A stretch of 64,000 bases of DNA from Actinomycetota bacterium (lineage in GTDB: Bacteria; Actinomycetota; Thermoleophilia; Gaiellales; Gaiellaceae), in NCBI GenBank assembly GCA_005883995.1, contig VAXB01000033.1, forward strand, positions 1 to 64,000, given 5' to 3'. Position 1 is the stretch's first letter; each line of letters starts with the position of its first letter. The position numbers and the translations under genes were made by a program. Shown here one piece after another: positions 43,022-51,292 of this stretch. A model generated the notes under the pieces. It worked only from the letters and a program-made list of their open reading frames with translations. It searched no databases and was not told where the DNA came from.

Positions 43022-44809
43022 ATGGGGAAGCTCACCGCCGACTTCCTCCTGGAGCGATTGGCCGAGAACGGCGTCCGCCGCATCTACGGCTATCCGGGAG
43101 ACGGGATCAACGCGATCGTGGGCGCCCTCGAGCGGCACAAGGACAAGATCGAGTTCGTCCAGGTGCGGCACGAGGAGATGGCTGCGTTCATGGCCTCCGC
43201 GCACGCGAAGTGGACCGGCGAGGTCGGTGTCTGCCTCGCGACGAGCGGGCCGGGCGCGATCCACCTGCTGAACGGGCTCTACGACGCGAAGCTCGACCAC
43301 CAGCCGGTGATGGCGATCGTCGGCCAGCAAGCGCGTATGGGGCTCGGCGGCAATTACCAGCAGGAGGTCGACCTCGTCTCGCTGTTCAAGGACGTCGCGT
43401 CGCAGTACGTGCAGATGGCGCACGAGGCGACGCAGGTCCGGCACCTGGTCGACCGGGCGCACCGGATTGCGCTCGCGGAGAAAGACGTGACCTGCATCAT
43501 CATCCCGAACGACGTCGGCGAGGAGCCTGCGGAAGAGGACCCGCCGCGCGAGCACGGCTCTGTTCACTCGTCTCCCGGCTACACGCGCCCGCGCGTCGTC
43601 CCGCAGCAGGAGCAGCTGCGCGCGGCAGCGGAGATCCTGAATGCCGGCGAGAAAGTCGCGATGCTCGTCGGGCAGGGCGCGCTGCACGCCACCGACGAGG
43701 TGATCGAGGTCGCGGAGACGCTCGGTGCCGGCGTCGCGAAGGCGCTGCTCGGCAAGGCCGTGGTTCCCGACGACCTTCCGTACGTCACCGGCTCGATCGG
43801 GCTGCTCGGCACGAAGCCGTCGTGGACGTTGATGAACGAGTGCGACACGCTGCTCATGGTCGGCTCGTCGTTCCCGTACTCGGAATGGCTGCCGAAGCCC
43901 GGGCAGGCGCGCGGGATCCAGATCGACCTCAAGGGGGCGATGCTGAACATCCGCTACCCGATGGAGCTCGGGCTCGTCGGCGACGCGAAGGCCACGCTGG
44001 AGGAGTTGCTGCCCCTCCTGCGCAGGAAGGAAGACCGCGCGTGGCGCGAGCAGCTCGAGGGAGAGATCCAGGAGTGGTGGCGCCTGCTGGAAGAACGCGC
44101 GATGCAGGACGCCGACCCGATCAACCCGCAGCGGTTGTTCTGGGAGTTGAGCAAGGTTCTGCCGCCGAACGCCATCATCTCTTCCGACTCCGGGTCGGCC
44201 GCGAACTGGTACGCGCGTGACATCAAGCTCGGCCGAGACCACATGGCGTCGCTGTCAGGGACGCTCGCGACGATGGGCCCGGGCGTGCCGTACGCGATCG
44301 CGGCGAAGTTCTGCCACCCGAACCGTCCGGCGGTTGCGCTCGTCGGCGACGGCGCGATGCAGATGAACGGCATGGCGGAGCTGATCACGGCCGCGAAGTA
44401 CTTCCACCAGTGGGCGGACCCGCGCCTCGTCGTGCTCGTGCTCAACAACCAGGACTTGAACCAGGTGACGTGGGAGCAGCGCGCGATGGAGGGGGATCCG
44501 AAGAACCCGATGACGCAGACGCTCCCCGAGCTCAACTATGCCGCCTACGCCGAGCTGATCGGCCTCAAGGGCATCCGTGTCGAAACGCCCGACGAGATCG
44601 AGGGCGCATGGGATCAGGCCTTCTCCTCCGACCGCCCCGTCGTCGTCGACGCGCTCTGTGATCCGAACGTGCCGCCGCTGCCGCCGCACATCACCGTCAA
44701 GGAGGCGAAGTCGTTCGTGAAGGCGCTGCGCGGCGGCGACCCCGACATCCGCGGCGTGATGACGCAGTCCTTCAAGGAGAAGATCCTGGAGTTCCTGCCC
44801 GGTCGGTAG
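43022..44809 (+). CDS. Thiamine pyrophosphate enzyme (pyruvate oxidase/acetolactate synthase-like)
   Basis: The 595-residue protein has the three-domain TPP layout: the N-terminal Pyr domain with the catalytic Glu in QVRHEEMAAF, the central domain, and the C-terminal PP domain with GDGAMQMNGMAEL and LNNQDLNQ (metal-TPP motif). It resembles pyruvate oxidases and related 2-oxo acid decarboxylases. Regulatory acetolactate synthase subunits are absent nearby. The next gene starts 4 bases after its stop, so it is the head of the operon running to 48.7 kb. Confidence 0.87.
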   Translation: MGKLTADFLLERLAENGVRRIYGYPGDGINAIVGALERHKDKIEFVQVRHEEMAAFMASAHAKWTGEVGVCLATSGPGAIHLLNGLYDAKLDHQPVMAIVGQQARMGLGGNYQQEVDLVSLFKDVASQYVQMAHEATQVRHLVDRAHRIALAEKDVTCIIIPNDVGEEPAEEDPPREHGSVHSSPGYTRPRVVPQQEQLRAAAEILNAGEKVAMLVGQGALHATDEVIEVAETLGAGVAKALLGKAVVPDDLPYVTGSIGLLGTKPSWTLMNECDTLLMVGSSFPYSEWLPKPGQARGIQIDLKGAMLNIRYPMELGLVGDAKATLEELLPLLRRKEDRAWREQLEGEIQEWWRLLEERAMQDADPINPQRLFWELSKVLPPNAIISSDSGSAANWYARDIKLGRDHMASLSGTLATMGPGVPYAIAAKFCHPNRPAVALVGDGAMQMNGMAELITAAKYFHQWADPRLVVLVLNNQDLNQVTWEQRAMEGDPKNPMTQTLPELNYAAYAELIGLKGIRVETPDEIEGAWDQAFSSDRPVVVDALCDPNVPPLPPHITVKEAKSFVKALRGGDPDIRGVMTQSFKEKILEFLPGR

Positions 44810-44812
44810 AGC

Positions 44813-45883
44813 TTGGCCACCGCGACCAGAACCACGATCGAGCAGCTCGAGGTCTCGACGCGCGAGATCCCGACCGACGCGCACGAGTCCGACGGAACCC
44901 TCGAGTGGGACTCGACGACGATCGTGATCGTCGAGGCGCACGCGGGTGGCGCGGCGGGGATCGGCTACACCTACACCGACGCCGCCGCGGCGAAGCTGAT
45001 CGAGGGGAAGCTGCAGGACGCGGTGAAGGGCGCGGACGCGATGGAGGTGCGTTCGGCGTGGCAGTCGATGTCGCGCGCGATCCGTAACGTGGGCAGGCCC
45101 GGGCTCGGATTCATGGCGCTGTCGGCGGTCGACCTCGCGCTCTGGGACCTCAAGGCGCGGCTGCTCGAGCGGCCGCTCGTCGAGGTGCTCGACGCGGCGC
45201 ACGACGCGGTACCGGTCTACGGGAGCGGCGGTTTCTGCTCCTACTCCGACGAGCAGCTAGCCGACCAGCTGCGCGGCTGGGCCGAGGCCGGGATCCCGCG
45301 CGTGAAGATGAAGATCGGCCGCGAGCCCGGGCGCGACCGCGAGCGCGTCGCCGTCGCGCGCGAGGCGATCGGCGACGACACGGACCTGTACGTCGACGCG
45401 AACGGCGCGCTCTCGAGACAGGACGCGCTCGCATGGTCGCACGTGTACGCGGAGGACTTCGGCGTCAAGTGGTTCGAGGAGCCGGTCTCCTCTGACGATC
45501 TCGAGGGTCTCGCGTTCCTCCGCGACAACTCGCCACCCGGGATCGAGATCGCGGCGGGCGAGTACGGCGACATCCTCCCGTACTTCGAGCGGATGGCGCC
45601 CGTCGTCGACTGTCTGCAGGCTGACGTCACGCGCTGCGGCGGCATCACCGGGCTGCTCGAGGTCGCTGCCGTCGCGCACGCGCACGAGGTCGATGTGTCG
45701 GCGCACTGCGCGCCCGCGATCTCCGCGCATGCGTTCTGCGCGGTCGAGCGGCTGCGGCACCTCGAGTACTTCCACGACCACGTCCGCGTCGAGCACGACT
45801 TGTTCGACGGCGTGCTCGAGCCGGACGACGGCGCGTTGAGGCCGGACCGATCGCGTCCCGGGAACGGCCTGTCGCTGAAATGA
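44813..45883 (+). CDS. Enolase-superfamily enzyme (mandelate racemase/muconate lactonising-like)
   Basis: The 356-residue product has the family's N-terminal lid domain and barrel. Candidate catalytic residues are Lys in KMKIG, metal ligands Asp in DANG, Glu in WFEEPV and Glu in AAGEYG, and His in SAHCAP. This Lys...His pattern fits the mandelate racemase subgroup, which includes sugar acid dehydratases. The TTG at 44813 follows the TPP gene by 3 bases. With the GMC/gluconate dehydrogenase-like genes downstream, a role in sugar acid oxidation is likely. Confidence 0.85.
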   Translation: MATATRTTIEQLEVSTREIPTDAHESDGTLEWDSTTIVIVEAHAGGAAGIGYTYTDAAAAKLIEGKLQDAVKGADAMEVRSAWQSMSRAIRNVGRPGLGFMALSAVDLALWDLKARLLERPLVEVLDAAHDAVPVYGSGGFCSYSDEQLADQLRGWAEAGIPRVKMKIGREPGRDRERVAVAREAIGDDTDLYVDANGALSRQDALAWSHVYAEDFGVKWFEEPVSSDDLEGLAFLRDNSPPGIEIAAGEYGDILPYFERMAPVVDCLQADVTRCGGITGLLEVAAVAHAHEVDVSAHCAPAISAHAFCAVERLRHLEYFHDHVRVEHDLFDGVLEPDDGALRPDRSRPGNGLSLK

Positions 45884-46302
45884 TCGGGCGGCTGATCAAG
45901 AACGCGCGTCAGGGGAGGCTCCAGCGGACGCTCGCGCTGACGACGGCGTTCAGCGCGCCACCGCTCGCGCTCGAGATCTATCTCGAGCATTACAAGGGCT
46001 CGTTCGGCGACAAGTGGATGTGGACGCCGATCGTGCTCGCGCCGCCGCTGACGCTCGCCGGAATTGCGGGCTTCTACAACGAGCGCGCGGCGAAGACGGT
46101 GCTGCCGGCGATCTCCGGCCTGTACGCGCTCGACGGGCTGATCGGCACGTGGACGCATCTGCGCGGGATCCAGAAGCGGCCCGGCGGGTTCAAGGAGCTG
46201 ACGTACAACCTGGTGATGGGTCCGCCGCCGCTCGCGCCGGGCTCGCTCTGTCTCATCGGCGGCATGGGTATTGCCGCCGCGTTCATGCGCCGCGAGAAGT
46301 GA
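45880..46302 (+). CDS. Small multi-pass membrane protein
   Basis: The 140-residue product starts MIGRLIKNARQGRLQRTLAL and has about four hydrophobic segments (including PLALEIYLEHYKGSF, IVLAPPLTLAGIAGFY, LTYNLVMGPPPLAPG, LCLIGGMGIAAAF). It overlaps both neighbours, so it belongs to the oxidoreductase operon. It may anchor the gluconate dehydrogenase-like complex to the membrane. No named family is recognised. Confidence 0.65.
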   Translation: MIGRLIKNARQGRLQRTLALTTAFSAPPLALEIYLEHYKGSFGDKWMWTPIVLAPPLTLAGIAGFYNERAAKTVLPAISGLYALDGLIGTWTHLRGIQKRPGGFKELTYNLVMGPPPLAPGSLCLIGGMGIAAAFMRREK

Positions 46303-46997
46303 TGCAGGACCCGTCGCGCCTGCCGAACCTCCGGCCAAAGGGAGACAACGCCGACCCCGAAGATCTGCCGCGCCACCGCAACGGGATCACGCCGCAGATG
46401 CACGGCCGCTTCCCCGACTACAACGTGCTCGATGAGACGGACCACTGGGACGAGGTGACGCGCGAGGTCGTACTCGACCGCGTCGAGAATACGCCGGGGA
46501 TCCGCTTCTTCACGGCCGAGGAAGCGGCGACGCTGAAGGCGTACTGCGACACGATCACGCACCAGCACCGCGAGCCGCGGATCCCGGTGCTGTCGTTCGT
46601 CGACGAGAAGCTCCTGAAGGGTCAGGGAGACGGTTACCAGTACGCCGACATGCCGGACGACGGGACGGCGTGGCGCCTCGTCGCGCAGGGGCTCGAGTAC
46701 TCGGCTCAGCGCGAGTGGCGCGCTTCCTCGTTCGCCGGCGCGCCGATCTCGACGCGCGAGGACATCGTCGCCGTCTTCGCCGACGGGAAGCTGCAGGGCG
46801 GGCCGTGGGAGCAACTGAACGTGTCGCGCGTTTTCAAGCTGACGACGAAGCACATCTGTCAGGCGTTCTACTCGCATCCGTGGGCGTGGAACGAGATCGG
46901 TTTCGGCGGCCCGGCGTACCCCCGCGGCTACGCGGCTTTCGGCTCGGACCACCTCGGCGACCGCGAGCAGTGGGAGCCGATCCAGGCGACGCCATGA
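46302..46997 (+). CDS. Gluconate 2-dehydrogenase subunit 3-like protein
   Basis: The product (231 aa) contains the subunit 3 core FFTAEEAATLKAYCDTITHQ and later LVAQGLEYSAQREW and HICQAFYSHPWAWNEIGFGGPAYPRGY. In known systems subunit 3 works with an FAD-binding GMC subunit and a cytochrome c subunit; only the GMC partner follows here. The ATG at 46302 overlaps the previous stop, and the stop overlaps the GMC start. No Tat signal peptide is visible. Confidence 0.82.
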   Translation: MQDPSRLPNLRPKGDNADPEDLPRHRNGITPQMHGRFPDYNVLDETDHWDEVTREVVLDRVENTPGIRFFTAEEAATLKAYCDTITHQHREPRIPVLSFVDEKLLKGQGDGYQYADMPDDGTAWRLVAQGLEYSAQREWRASSFAGAPISTREDIVAVFADGKLQGGPWEQLNVSRVFKLTTKHICQAFYSHPWAWNEIGFGGPAYPRGYAAFGSDHLGDREQWEPIQATP

Positions 46998-48736
46998 GCT
47001 TCATGCACAAGGGGTCCTTCGCAATGCCGAAGGACAACGACTCGCCGTTCCTGCTCGACCGGCACAAGCGCGGGCTGCAGAACCTCGACCGGATGGCGCG
47101 CTATCCGAAGAACGCGCCGGTCGACCTCCTGATCGTCGGCGCCGGTGCGGGCGGCCTCGTCCTCGCGCAGCGACTCGCGCGCGCCGGCTGGAAGGTCTGC
47201 GTGCTCGAGAAGGGGCCGTTCTGGGACCCCGACCGCGACTGGGTCAGCGACGAGAAGGGCTCCAGCCATCTCTACTGGACCGACAAGCGGATCATCGGCG
47301 GCGACGACCCGGTCGAGATGGGCAAGAACAACTCGGGACAGGGCGTCGGCGGCTCGATGACGCACTTCGCAGGTTACGTCCCGCGCTTTCACCCGTCGGA
47401 TTTCGAGGTACGCACGCGCGACGGCGTCGGCGCCGACTGGCCGATCTCGTACTGGGACCTGAAGCCGTACTTCGAGCGCGTCGAGCTCGAGCTCCCCGTC
47501 GCCGGCCAGGACTGGCCGTGGGGGGATCCGCACTCGTATCCGCACGCCCCGCACCCCGTCGCCGGCGCCGCGAACCGCGCATGGAAGGGCGCGAGGGAAT
47601 ATGGGATCGAGATGCGCGTCGGCCCCGTCGCGATCACGAACGGCGTGTTCGGCAATCGGCCCCACTGCATCTACCGCGGTTTTTGTCTCGAGGGCTGCAA
47701 GGTGAACGCGAAGGCGTCGCCGCTGATCACCCATCTGCCCGACGGGATCGAGCACGGGGTGGAGGTGCGCGCCGACTCGATGGCCGTCCGCATCGAGGTC
47801 GATGCCGCGGGTGACCGCGTCGCCGGTGTCACCTACATGCACGACGGGCGGGAGGAGTTCCAGCCGGCGGACGCAGTCGCGGTCTGCGGCTATGCGATCG
47901 AGTCGCCGCGCCTCCTTCTGAACTCGACATCCGCCCGTTGGCCGAACGGGCTCGCGAACGACAACGATCTCGTCGGCCGGTACGTGATGGTGCAGGGCGC
48001 GACGCAGGTCGCGGCGCGGTTCCCGCTCGAGCTGCGGATGTACAAGGCACCTCCGCCGGAGATCTCGTCCGAGGACTTCTACGAGACGGACGAGTCGCGG
48101 GGGTTCGCGCGCGGCTTCTCGATCCAGACGATCTCGCCGATGCCGATCGAGTGGGCCGCGCACGTGCTGGCGGACGGCCACTGGGGCGCCGCGCTGCGCG
48201 AGTACATGCGCGACTACAACCACTGGTCGGTGCTCGGCGTCCTCTGCGAGCTGCTCCCCGCGCCGGACAATCGCGTCACGCTCGCGGACGAGCGGGACCA
48301 GTACGGGATGCCGATCGCGCGCTTCGACTACACGCAGGGCGCAAACGACAAGGCGAACATCGCCTACGCGAAGAAGATCCTGCAGGAGATCTGGGAAGGC
48401 GCGGGCGCGCAGGACCAGCTGACGATCGACCGGTACGCGCACCTCGTCGGCGGCTGCCGCATGGGCTTCACTGCGGAAGACAGCGTCGTCGACGCGTCCC
48501 ACCGCACGTGGGGCGTCGAGAACCTCTACGTCGTCGACGGGAGCGTGCTCCCGACGCAGGGCGCCGCGAACCCTGCGCTCGTGATCATGGCGCTCGCCGA
48601 TCGCTGCGCCGAGCTGTTGAAGGCGAAGCGAAGCGCGCGCGCTAGCCGAAGCGCCCGAGGAGCGCGCCGAAGAGCAGGTGCCGCCAGGTGGATTGCGCGA
48701 ACGCACGCGGGCTTGTCACGAGGTCGCGGTCGATGA
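46994..48736 (+). CDS. GMC-family FAD oxidoreductase
   Basis: The N-terminal Rossmann motif is LLIVGAGAGGLVLAQRLARAG (shown as GAGAGG, near residue 42), the GMC signature includes GKNNSGQGVGGSMTHFAGYVPR, and the C-terminal catalytic region has HLVGGCRMGF and NLYVVDGSVLPTQGAANPALVIMALADR. It pairs with the subunit 3-like gene before it, as in gluconate 2-dehydrogenase and similar sugar-acid or alcohol dehydrogenases. Residues after about 550 (KAKRSARASRSARGARRR) run antisense to the next gene and look like read-through rather than a conserved tail; the true stop may have been lost. Confidence 0.87.
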   Translation: MSFMHKGSFAMPKDNDSPFLLDRHKRGLQNLDRMARYPKNAPVDLLIVGAGAGGLVLAQRLARAGWKVCVLEKGPFWDPDRDWVSDEKGSSHLYWTDKRIIGGDDPVEMGKNNSGQGVGGSMTHFAGYVPRFHPSDFEVRTRDGVGADWPISYWDLKPYFERVELELPVAGQDWPWGDPHSYPHAPHPVAGAANRAWKGAREYGIEMRVGPVAITNGVFGNRPHCIYRGFCLEGCKVNAKASPLITHLPDGIEHGVEVRADSMAVRIEVDAAGDRVAGVTYMHDGREEFQPADAVAVCGYAIESPRLLLNSTSARWPNGLANDNDLVGRYVMVQGATQVAARFPLELRMYKAPPPEISSEDFYETDESRGFARGFSIQTISPMPIEWAAHVLADGHWGAALREYMRDYNHWSVLGVLCELLPAPDNRVTLADERDQYGMPIARFDYTQGANDKANIAYAKKILQEIWEGAGAQDQLTIDRYAHLVGGCRMGFTAEDSVVDASHRTWGVENLYVVDGSVLPTQGAANPALVIMALADRCAELLKAKRSARASRSARGARRRAGAARWIARTHAGLSRGRGR

Positions 48737-49010
48737 GCCCGATCAGCGGCCAGAGCGTCACGTGCTCGGCCAATGCGAGGCTGACCGCAAGCCGCCGGGG
48801 TGGGAGTCGCGTCCGCTGCCGCACGGCGTCGAACGCGAGGCCGAACGCCGCGCCGTTGGCCGCGTGCACCACGAAGCCGAGCGCGCGGCTGCCGAAGCCG
48901 ACGAGGCGGATGTCCGAGTAGCCGCAGCCGAAGACGCGCTGGTCGAGCGGCTCCTGGAGGCCCCAGACCGTCGCTGCGGCGGCGCCGGCTGCCGCGGCGC
49001 GCGCTCTCAC
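48642..49010 (-). CDS. Small membrane-associated hypothetical protein
   Basis: The 122-residue product has two or three hydrophobic stretches (AAGAAAATVWG, LGFVVHAANGAAFGLAF, LAVSLALAEHVTLWPLIGLI) and no recognised domain. The GTG at 49010 overlaps the stop of the CarH-like regulator by 3 bases, so it is co-translated with it and may be functionally linked, for example as a target or partner. Its last bases overlap the end of the convergent GMC gene. Confidence 0.6.
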   Translation of the reverse strand: MRARAAAAGAAAATVWGLQEPLDQRVFGCGYSDIRLVGFGSRALGFVVHAANGAAFGLAFDAVRQRTRLPPRRLAVSLALAEHVTLWPLIGLIDRDLVTSPRAFAQSTWRHLLFGALLGRFG

Positions 49011-50362
49011 GCCGCGAGCGATCTCAACTCGTGCACGGCCGCGCGCGCGTCGACCGCCCGCCGCGCGCCGATCCGTTCGGCGAGCGGCTCGTCGGCACCC
49101 TGTCCGCCGACGACGAGCGTCAGCTCGCGCGGAAGCGACGCCTCGGCGAGGCCTTTCGCGAGAGCGTCGGCGAGCTCTACCCGAGCGACGCTGAACGCGA
49201 GTACATCCGCGCCGATGTGCCGGGCGAGCGCGACCGCGTCGGCGATCGGCGTGTCGGCACCCAGATACGTCACCTGCCAGCCGTCGGCGCGCAGCATCAG
49301 CGCGACGCACATCAGGCCGATGTCGTGACGCTCCCCGGGCGCGCACGCCGCGACCGCGTGCCCGCGGACGCCCTCGTCCGCGTAGACGAGCAGTCCCTCG
49401 AGGCGCGCACGGATCGCTTCGGTGACGAGATGCTCCTGCGCGACCGACAGCTCGCCGGCCACCCACGCGTCGCCGACGCGGCGGAGCGCCGGCTCGACCA
49501 CCTCCTCGAGCGCGCGCGCAACCGGATGCAGCGCGAAAGCCTGCTCGACCATGCGGTGCGTCTGCTGCGCGTCGCTCGCGCGCGCGGCGGCGAGGATCGC
49601 GTCGACGAACTGTCCTGTCGAGCGGCGCGGTTGCTCCTCGGTTCGGGAACCGAGCAGCGCCGCCGCCTCACCGATCCGGTACCCCTCACGCAGTCGGTCG
49701 CGCAGCCACTCGACCCGCGCCAGGTCCTGCTCGGTGTAGCGCCGCTGGCCGCCGGGCGTCCGGTACGGGCGGATGACGCCGTAGCGGAGCTCCCACTTCC
49801 GCAGCGTGTCCGCAGCGACGCCGGTTCGGCGAGCGAGCGCCGAGATGTTGAGCCCAGCGCTGACGGTGTCCCTCGCCGCGCGCTGGGCGATTTCCTGCAA
49901 CGCCACCGCGCTGAGGCGGCGGAGGGTCGAGATGTCGCCGTCCGTCCAGCCGCGCGGTTCGTGGTCGATCGCGCACACCGTTCCCATCACGACGCCGTCG
50001 GAGCTGACGATCGGCACGCCAGCGTACGCGACGACGCCGAGTTCCTCGATCGCCGGGCTGTCTTTCACGAGCGGATGACGGCGCGCGTCGTCGACGACGA
50101 AGGGCTGTGCTGACAGGACGCAATGCTGGCAGAACGAGTGTCCGATCGGTGTCTCGCGCGCGGTTTGCCACGGTTCGTCGAGCCCGACCGCGCCGGGGAA
50201 GAGCTGTCGTTCCGGCTCGACGATCGTGACGGTCGCGACGGGAACTCCGAGCGTCTCCTTCACCTCCTCGGCGAGCCGGTCGAACGTCTCGTCGCTGTGC
50301 GGCTCGAGCAAGCCGGCGCGTGCCAGCGCCCGCCGCCGCCTCGGATCGTTCAGGCGCGCCAT
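49007..50362 (-). CDS. GAF-MerR-cobalamin-binding regulator (CarH-like)
   Basis: The 451-residue protein has an N-terminal GAF domain (about 25-160, including CQHCVLSAQPFVVDDAR). A MerR-type winged helix follows (ISALARRTGVAADTLRKWELRYGVIRP, near 172), then a B12-binding module. The module has Trp, nine residues, then Glu-His (WVAGELSVAQEH) in its helical part, and ERHDIG, matching the (E/D)xHxxG axial-His motif, in its Rossmann part. This is the arrangement of the light-sensing repressor CarH, which uses adenosylcobalamin, here with an added GAF sensor. It is divergent from a Nei-type DNA repair gene 20 bases away and co-translated with a small membrane gene. Control of photo-oxidative stress genes is a reasonable inference. 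Confidence 0.85.
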   Translation of the reverse strand: MARLNDPRRRRALARAGLLEPHSDETFDRLAEEVKETLGVPVATVTIVEPERQLFPGAVGLDEPWQTARETPIGHSFCQHCVLSAQPFVVDDARRHPLVKDSPAIEELGVVAYAGVPIVSSDGVVMGTVCAIDHEPRGWTDGDISTLRRLSAVALQEIAQRAARDTVSAGLNISALARRTGVAADTLRKWELRYGVIRPYRTPGGQRRYTEQDLARVEWLRDRLREGYRIGEAAALLGSRTEEQPRRSTGQFVDAILAAARASDAQQTHRMVEQAFALHPVARALEEVVEPALRRVGDAWVAGELSVAQEHLVTEAIRARLEGLLVYADEGVRGHAVAACAPGERHDIGLMCVALMLRADGWQVTYLGADTPIADAVALARHIGADVLAFSVARVELADALAKGLAEASLPRELTLVVGGQGADEPLAERIGARRAVDARAAVHELRSLAA

Positions 50363-50382
50363 GCGGCTAGCGTACCCGGGAG

Positions 50383-51144
50383 ATGCCAGAAGGAGACGCG
50401 CTCCACCGGGCGGCGCGGCGCCTCCAGGCCCTCGTCGGAGACGAAGTGGAGGTCGAGACGCCGCATCCGCGCGCCGCGGTGAAGCAGCTCGCGCCGGTGC
50501 TCGACGGGCGGAGGCTCGAGCGGGTCGAGGCGATCGGCAAGAACCTGCTCCTGCACTTCGAGGATGGCGTCGTTCTTCGGAGCCACCTTCGGATGAAGGG
50601 CCGCTGGCGCGTGCTGCCGCGCGATGCAGAGGTGTTCGGCCTGCCGTGGCTCGTGCTGCGCGGCGAGCGCTACCAGGGCGTCCTATTCGGCGGTCCCGTC
50701 CTGGAGCTCGACCGCGGCGTCGTGCGCCGGCTCGGCCCGGACATCCTCGCGGAGCCACCCGACCTCGCCGGGATGCTGGAGCGGCTGCGGCGGGTCGAGG
50801 GCTCTGCGTCTGTCGGCGATGCGCTCCTCGACCAGCGGCTCGTCGCAGGGATCGGGAACATGTGGAAGGCGGAATGCCTCTGGGCAGCCGAGGTCTCGCC
50901 GTGGAGCGCCCTCGCGGAGGTGACCGACGAGCAACTGCGTTCGACGCTCGAGCAGGCGCACGTCCTGATGCGCGGGCGGCTGAACGGGGCACGTCCGGCG
51001 CACCGGGTCTACCGGCGCGTCGGCCGCGCGTGCCCGCGCTGCGGAACGCCGATCCGTTCGTGGCCGCAGGGCGACGGCGCGCGAATGGCCTACTGGTGCC
51101 CCGCATGCCAGCCGTCGGAGCACGAGCCCGCGCCGCGTCCGTGA
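50383..51144 (+). CDS. Fpg/Nei-family DNA glycosylase
   Basis: The mature N-terminus MPEGD places the catalytic Pro and Glu in the Nei manner (PEGD, not PELP). The helix-two-turn-helix region includes DQRLVAGIGNMWKAE, and the C-terminal zinc finger has CPRC and CPAC. It is a bifunctional base-excision enzyme for oxidised bases, of the Nei2 type known from actinobacteria. The ATG lies 20 bases from the divergent CarH-like gene; shared regulation by light or oxidative stress would make sense. Confidence 0.9.
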   Translation: MPEGDALHRAARRLQALVGDEVEVETPHPRAAVKQLAPVLDGRRLERVEAIGKNLLLHFEDGVVLRSHLRMKGRWRVLPRDAEVFGLPWLVLRGERYQGVLFGGPVLELDRGVVRRLGPDILAEPPDLAGMLERLRRVEGSASVGDALLDQRLVAGIGNMWKAECLWAAEVSPWSALAEVTDEQLRSTLEQAHVLMRGRLNGARPAHRVYRRVGRACPRCGTPIRSWPQGDGARMAYWCPACQPSEHEPAPRP

Positions 51145-51168
51145 CACCGGCCGGCCACGTCCGTCGCG

Positions 51169-51231
51169 CACCTGTCGCTTTCCGGCCCCCTCGTGGGTCT
51201 GACCCCGAGAGGGGTCGGAAACCGACAGGTG
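51169..51231. repeat. Long imperfect palindrome with GGTCTGACCCC core
   Basis: The 21-base arms CACCTGTCGCTTTCCGGCCCC and its partner at 51211-51231 agree at 19 positions; only the first 20 bases of an arm matter here. The central part contains GGGTCTGACCCC, itself a partial palindrome. It lies between the glycosylase stop and the hypothetical gene at 51293. With the elements at 17556 and 28198 it suggests a dispersed palindrome family; it may also terminate transcription from both sides. Confidence 0.6.
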
Positions 51232-51292
51232 TGGACGCATCGGCGCCGAATCGACACAAAGGAGGGTTCGGCGCGGCGGCGTAGACGGAGGC

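Noticed and set aside
48642-48736. Functional C-terminal extension of the GMC oxidoreductase
   Set aside because: The residues are low-complexity Arg/Ala/Ser and antisense to the neighbouring gene; probably read-through after loss of a stop codon.
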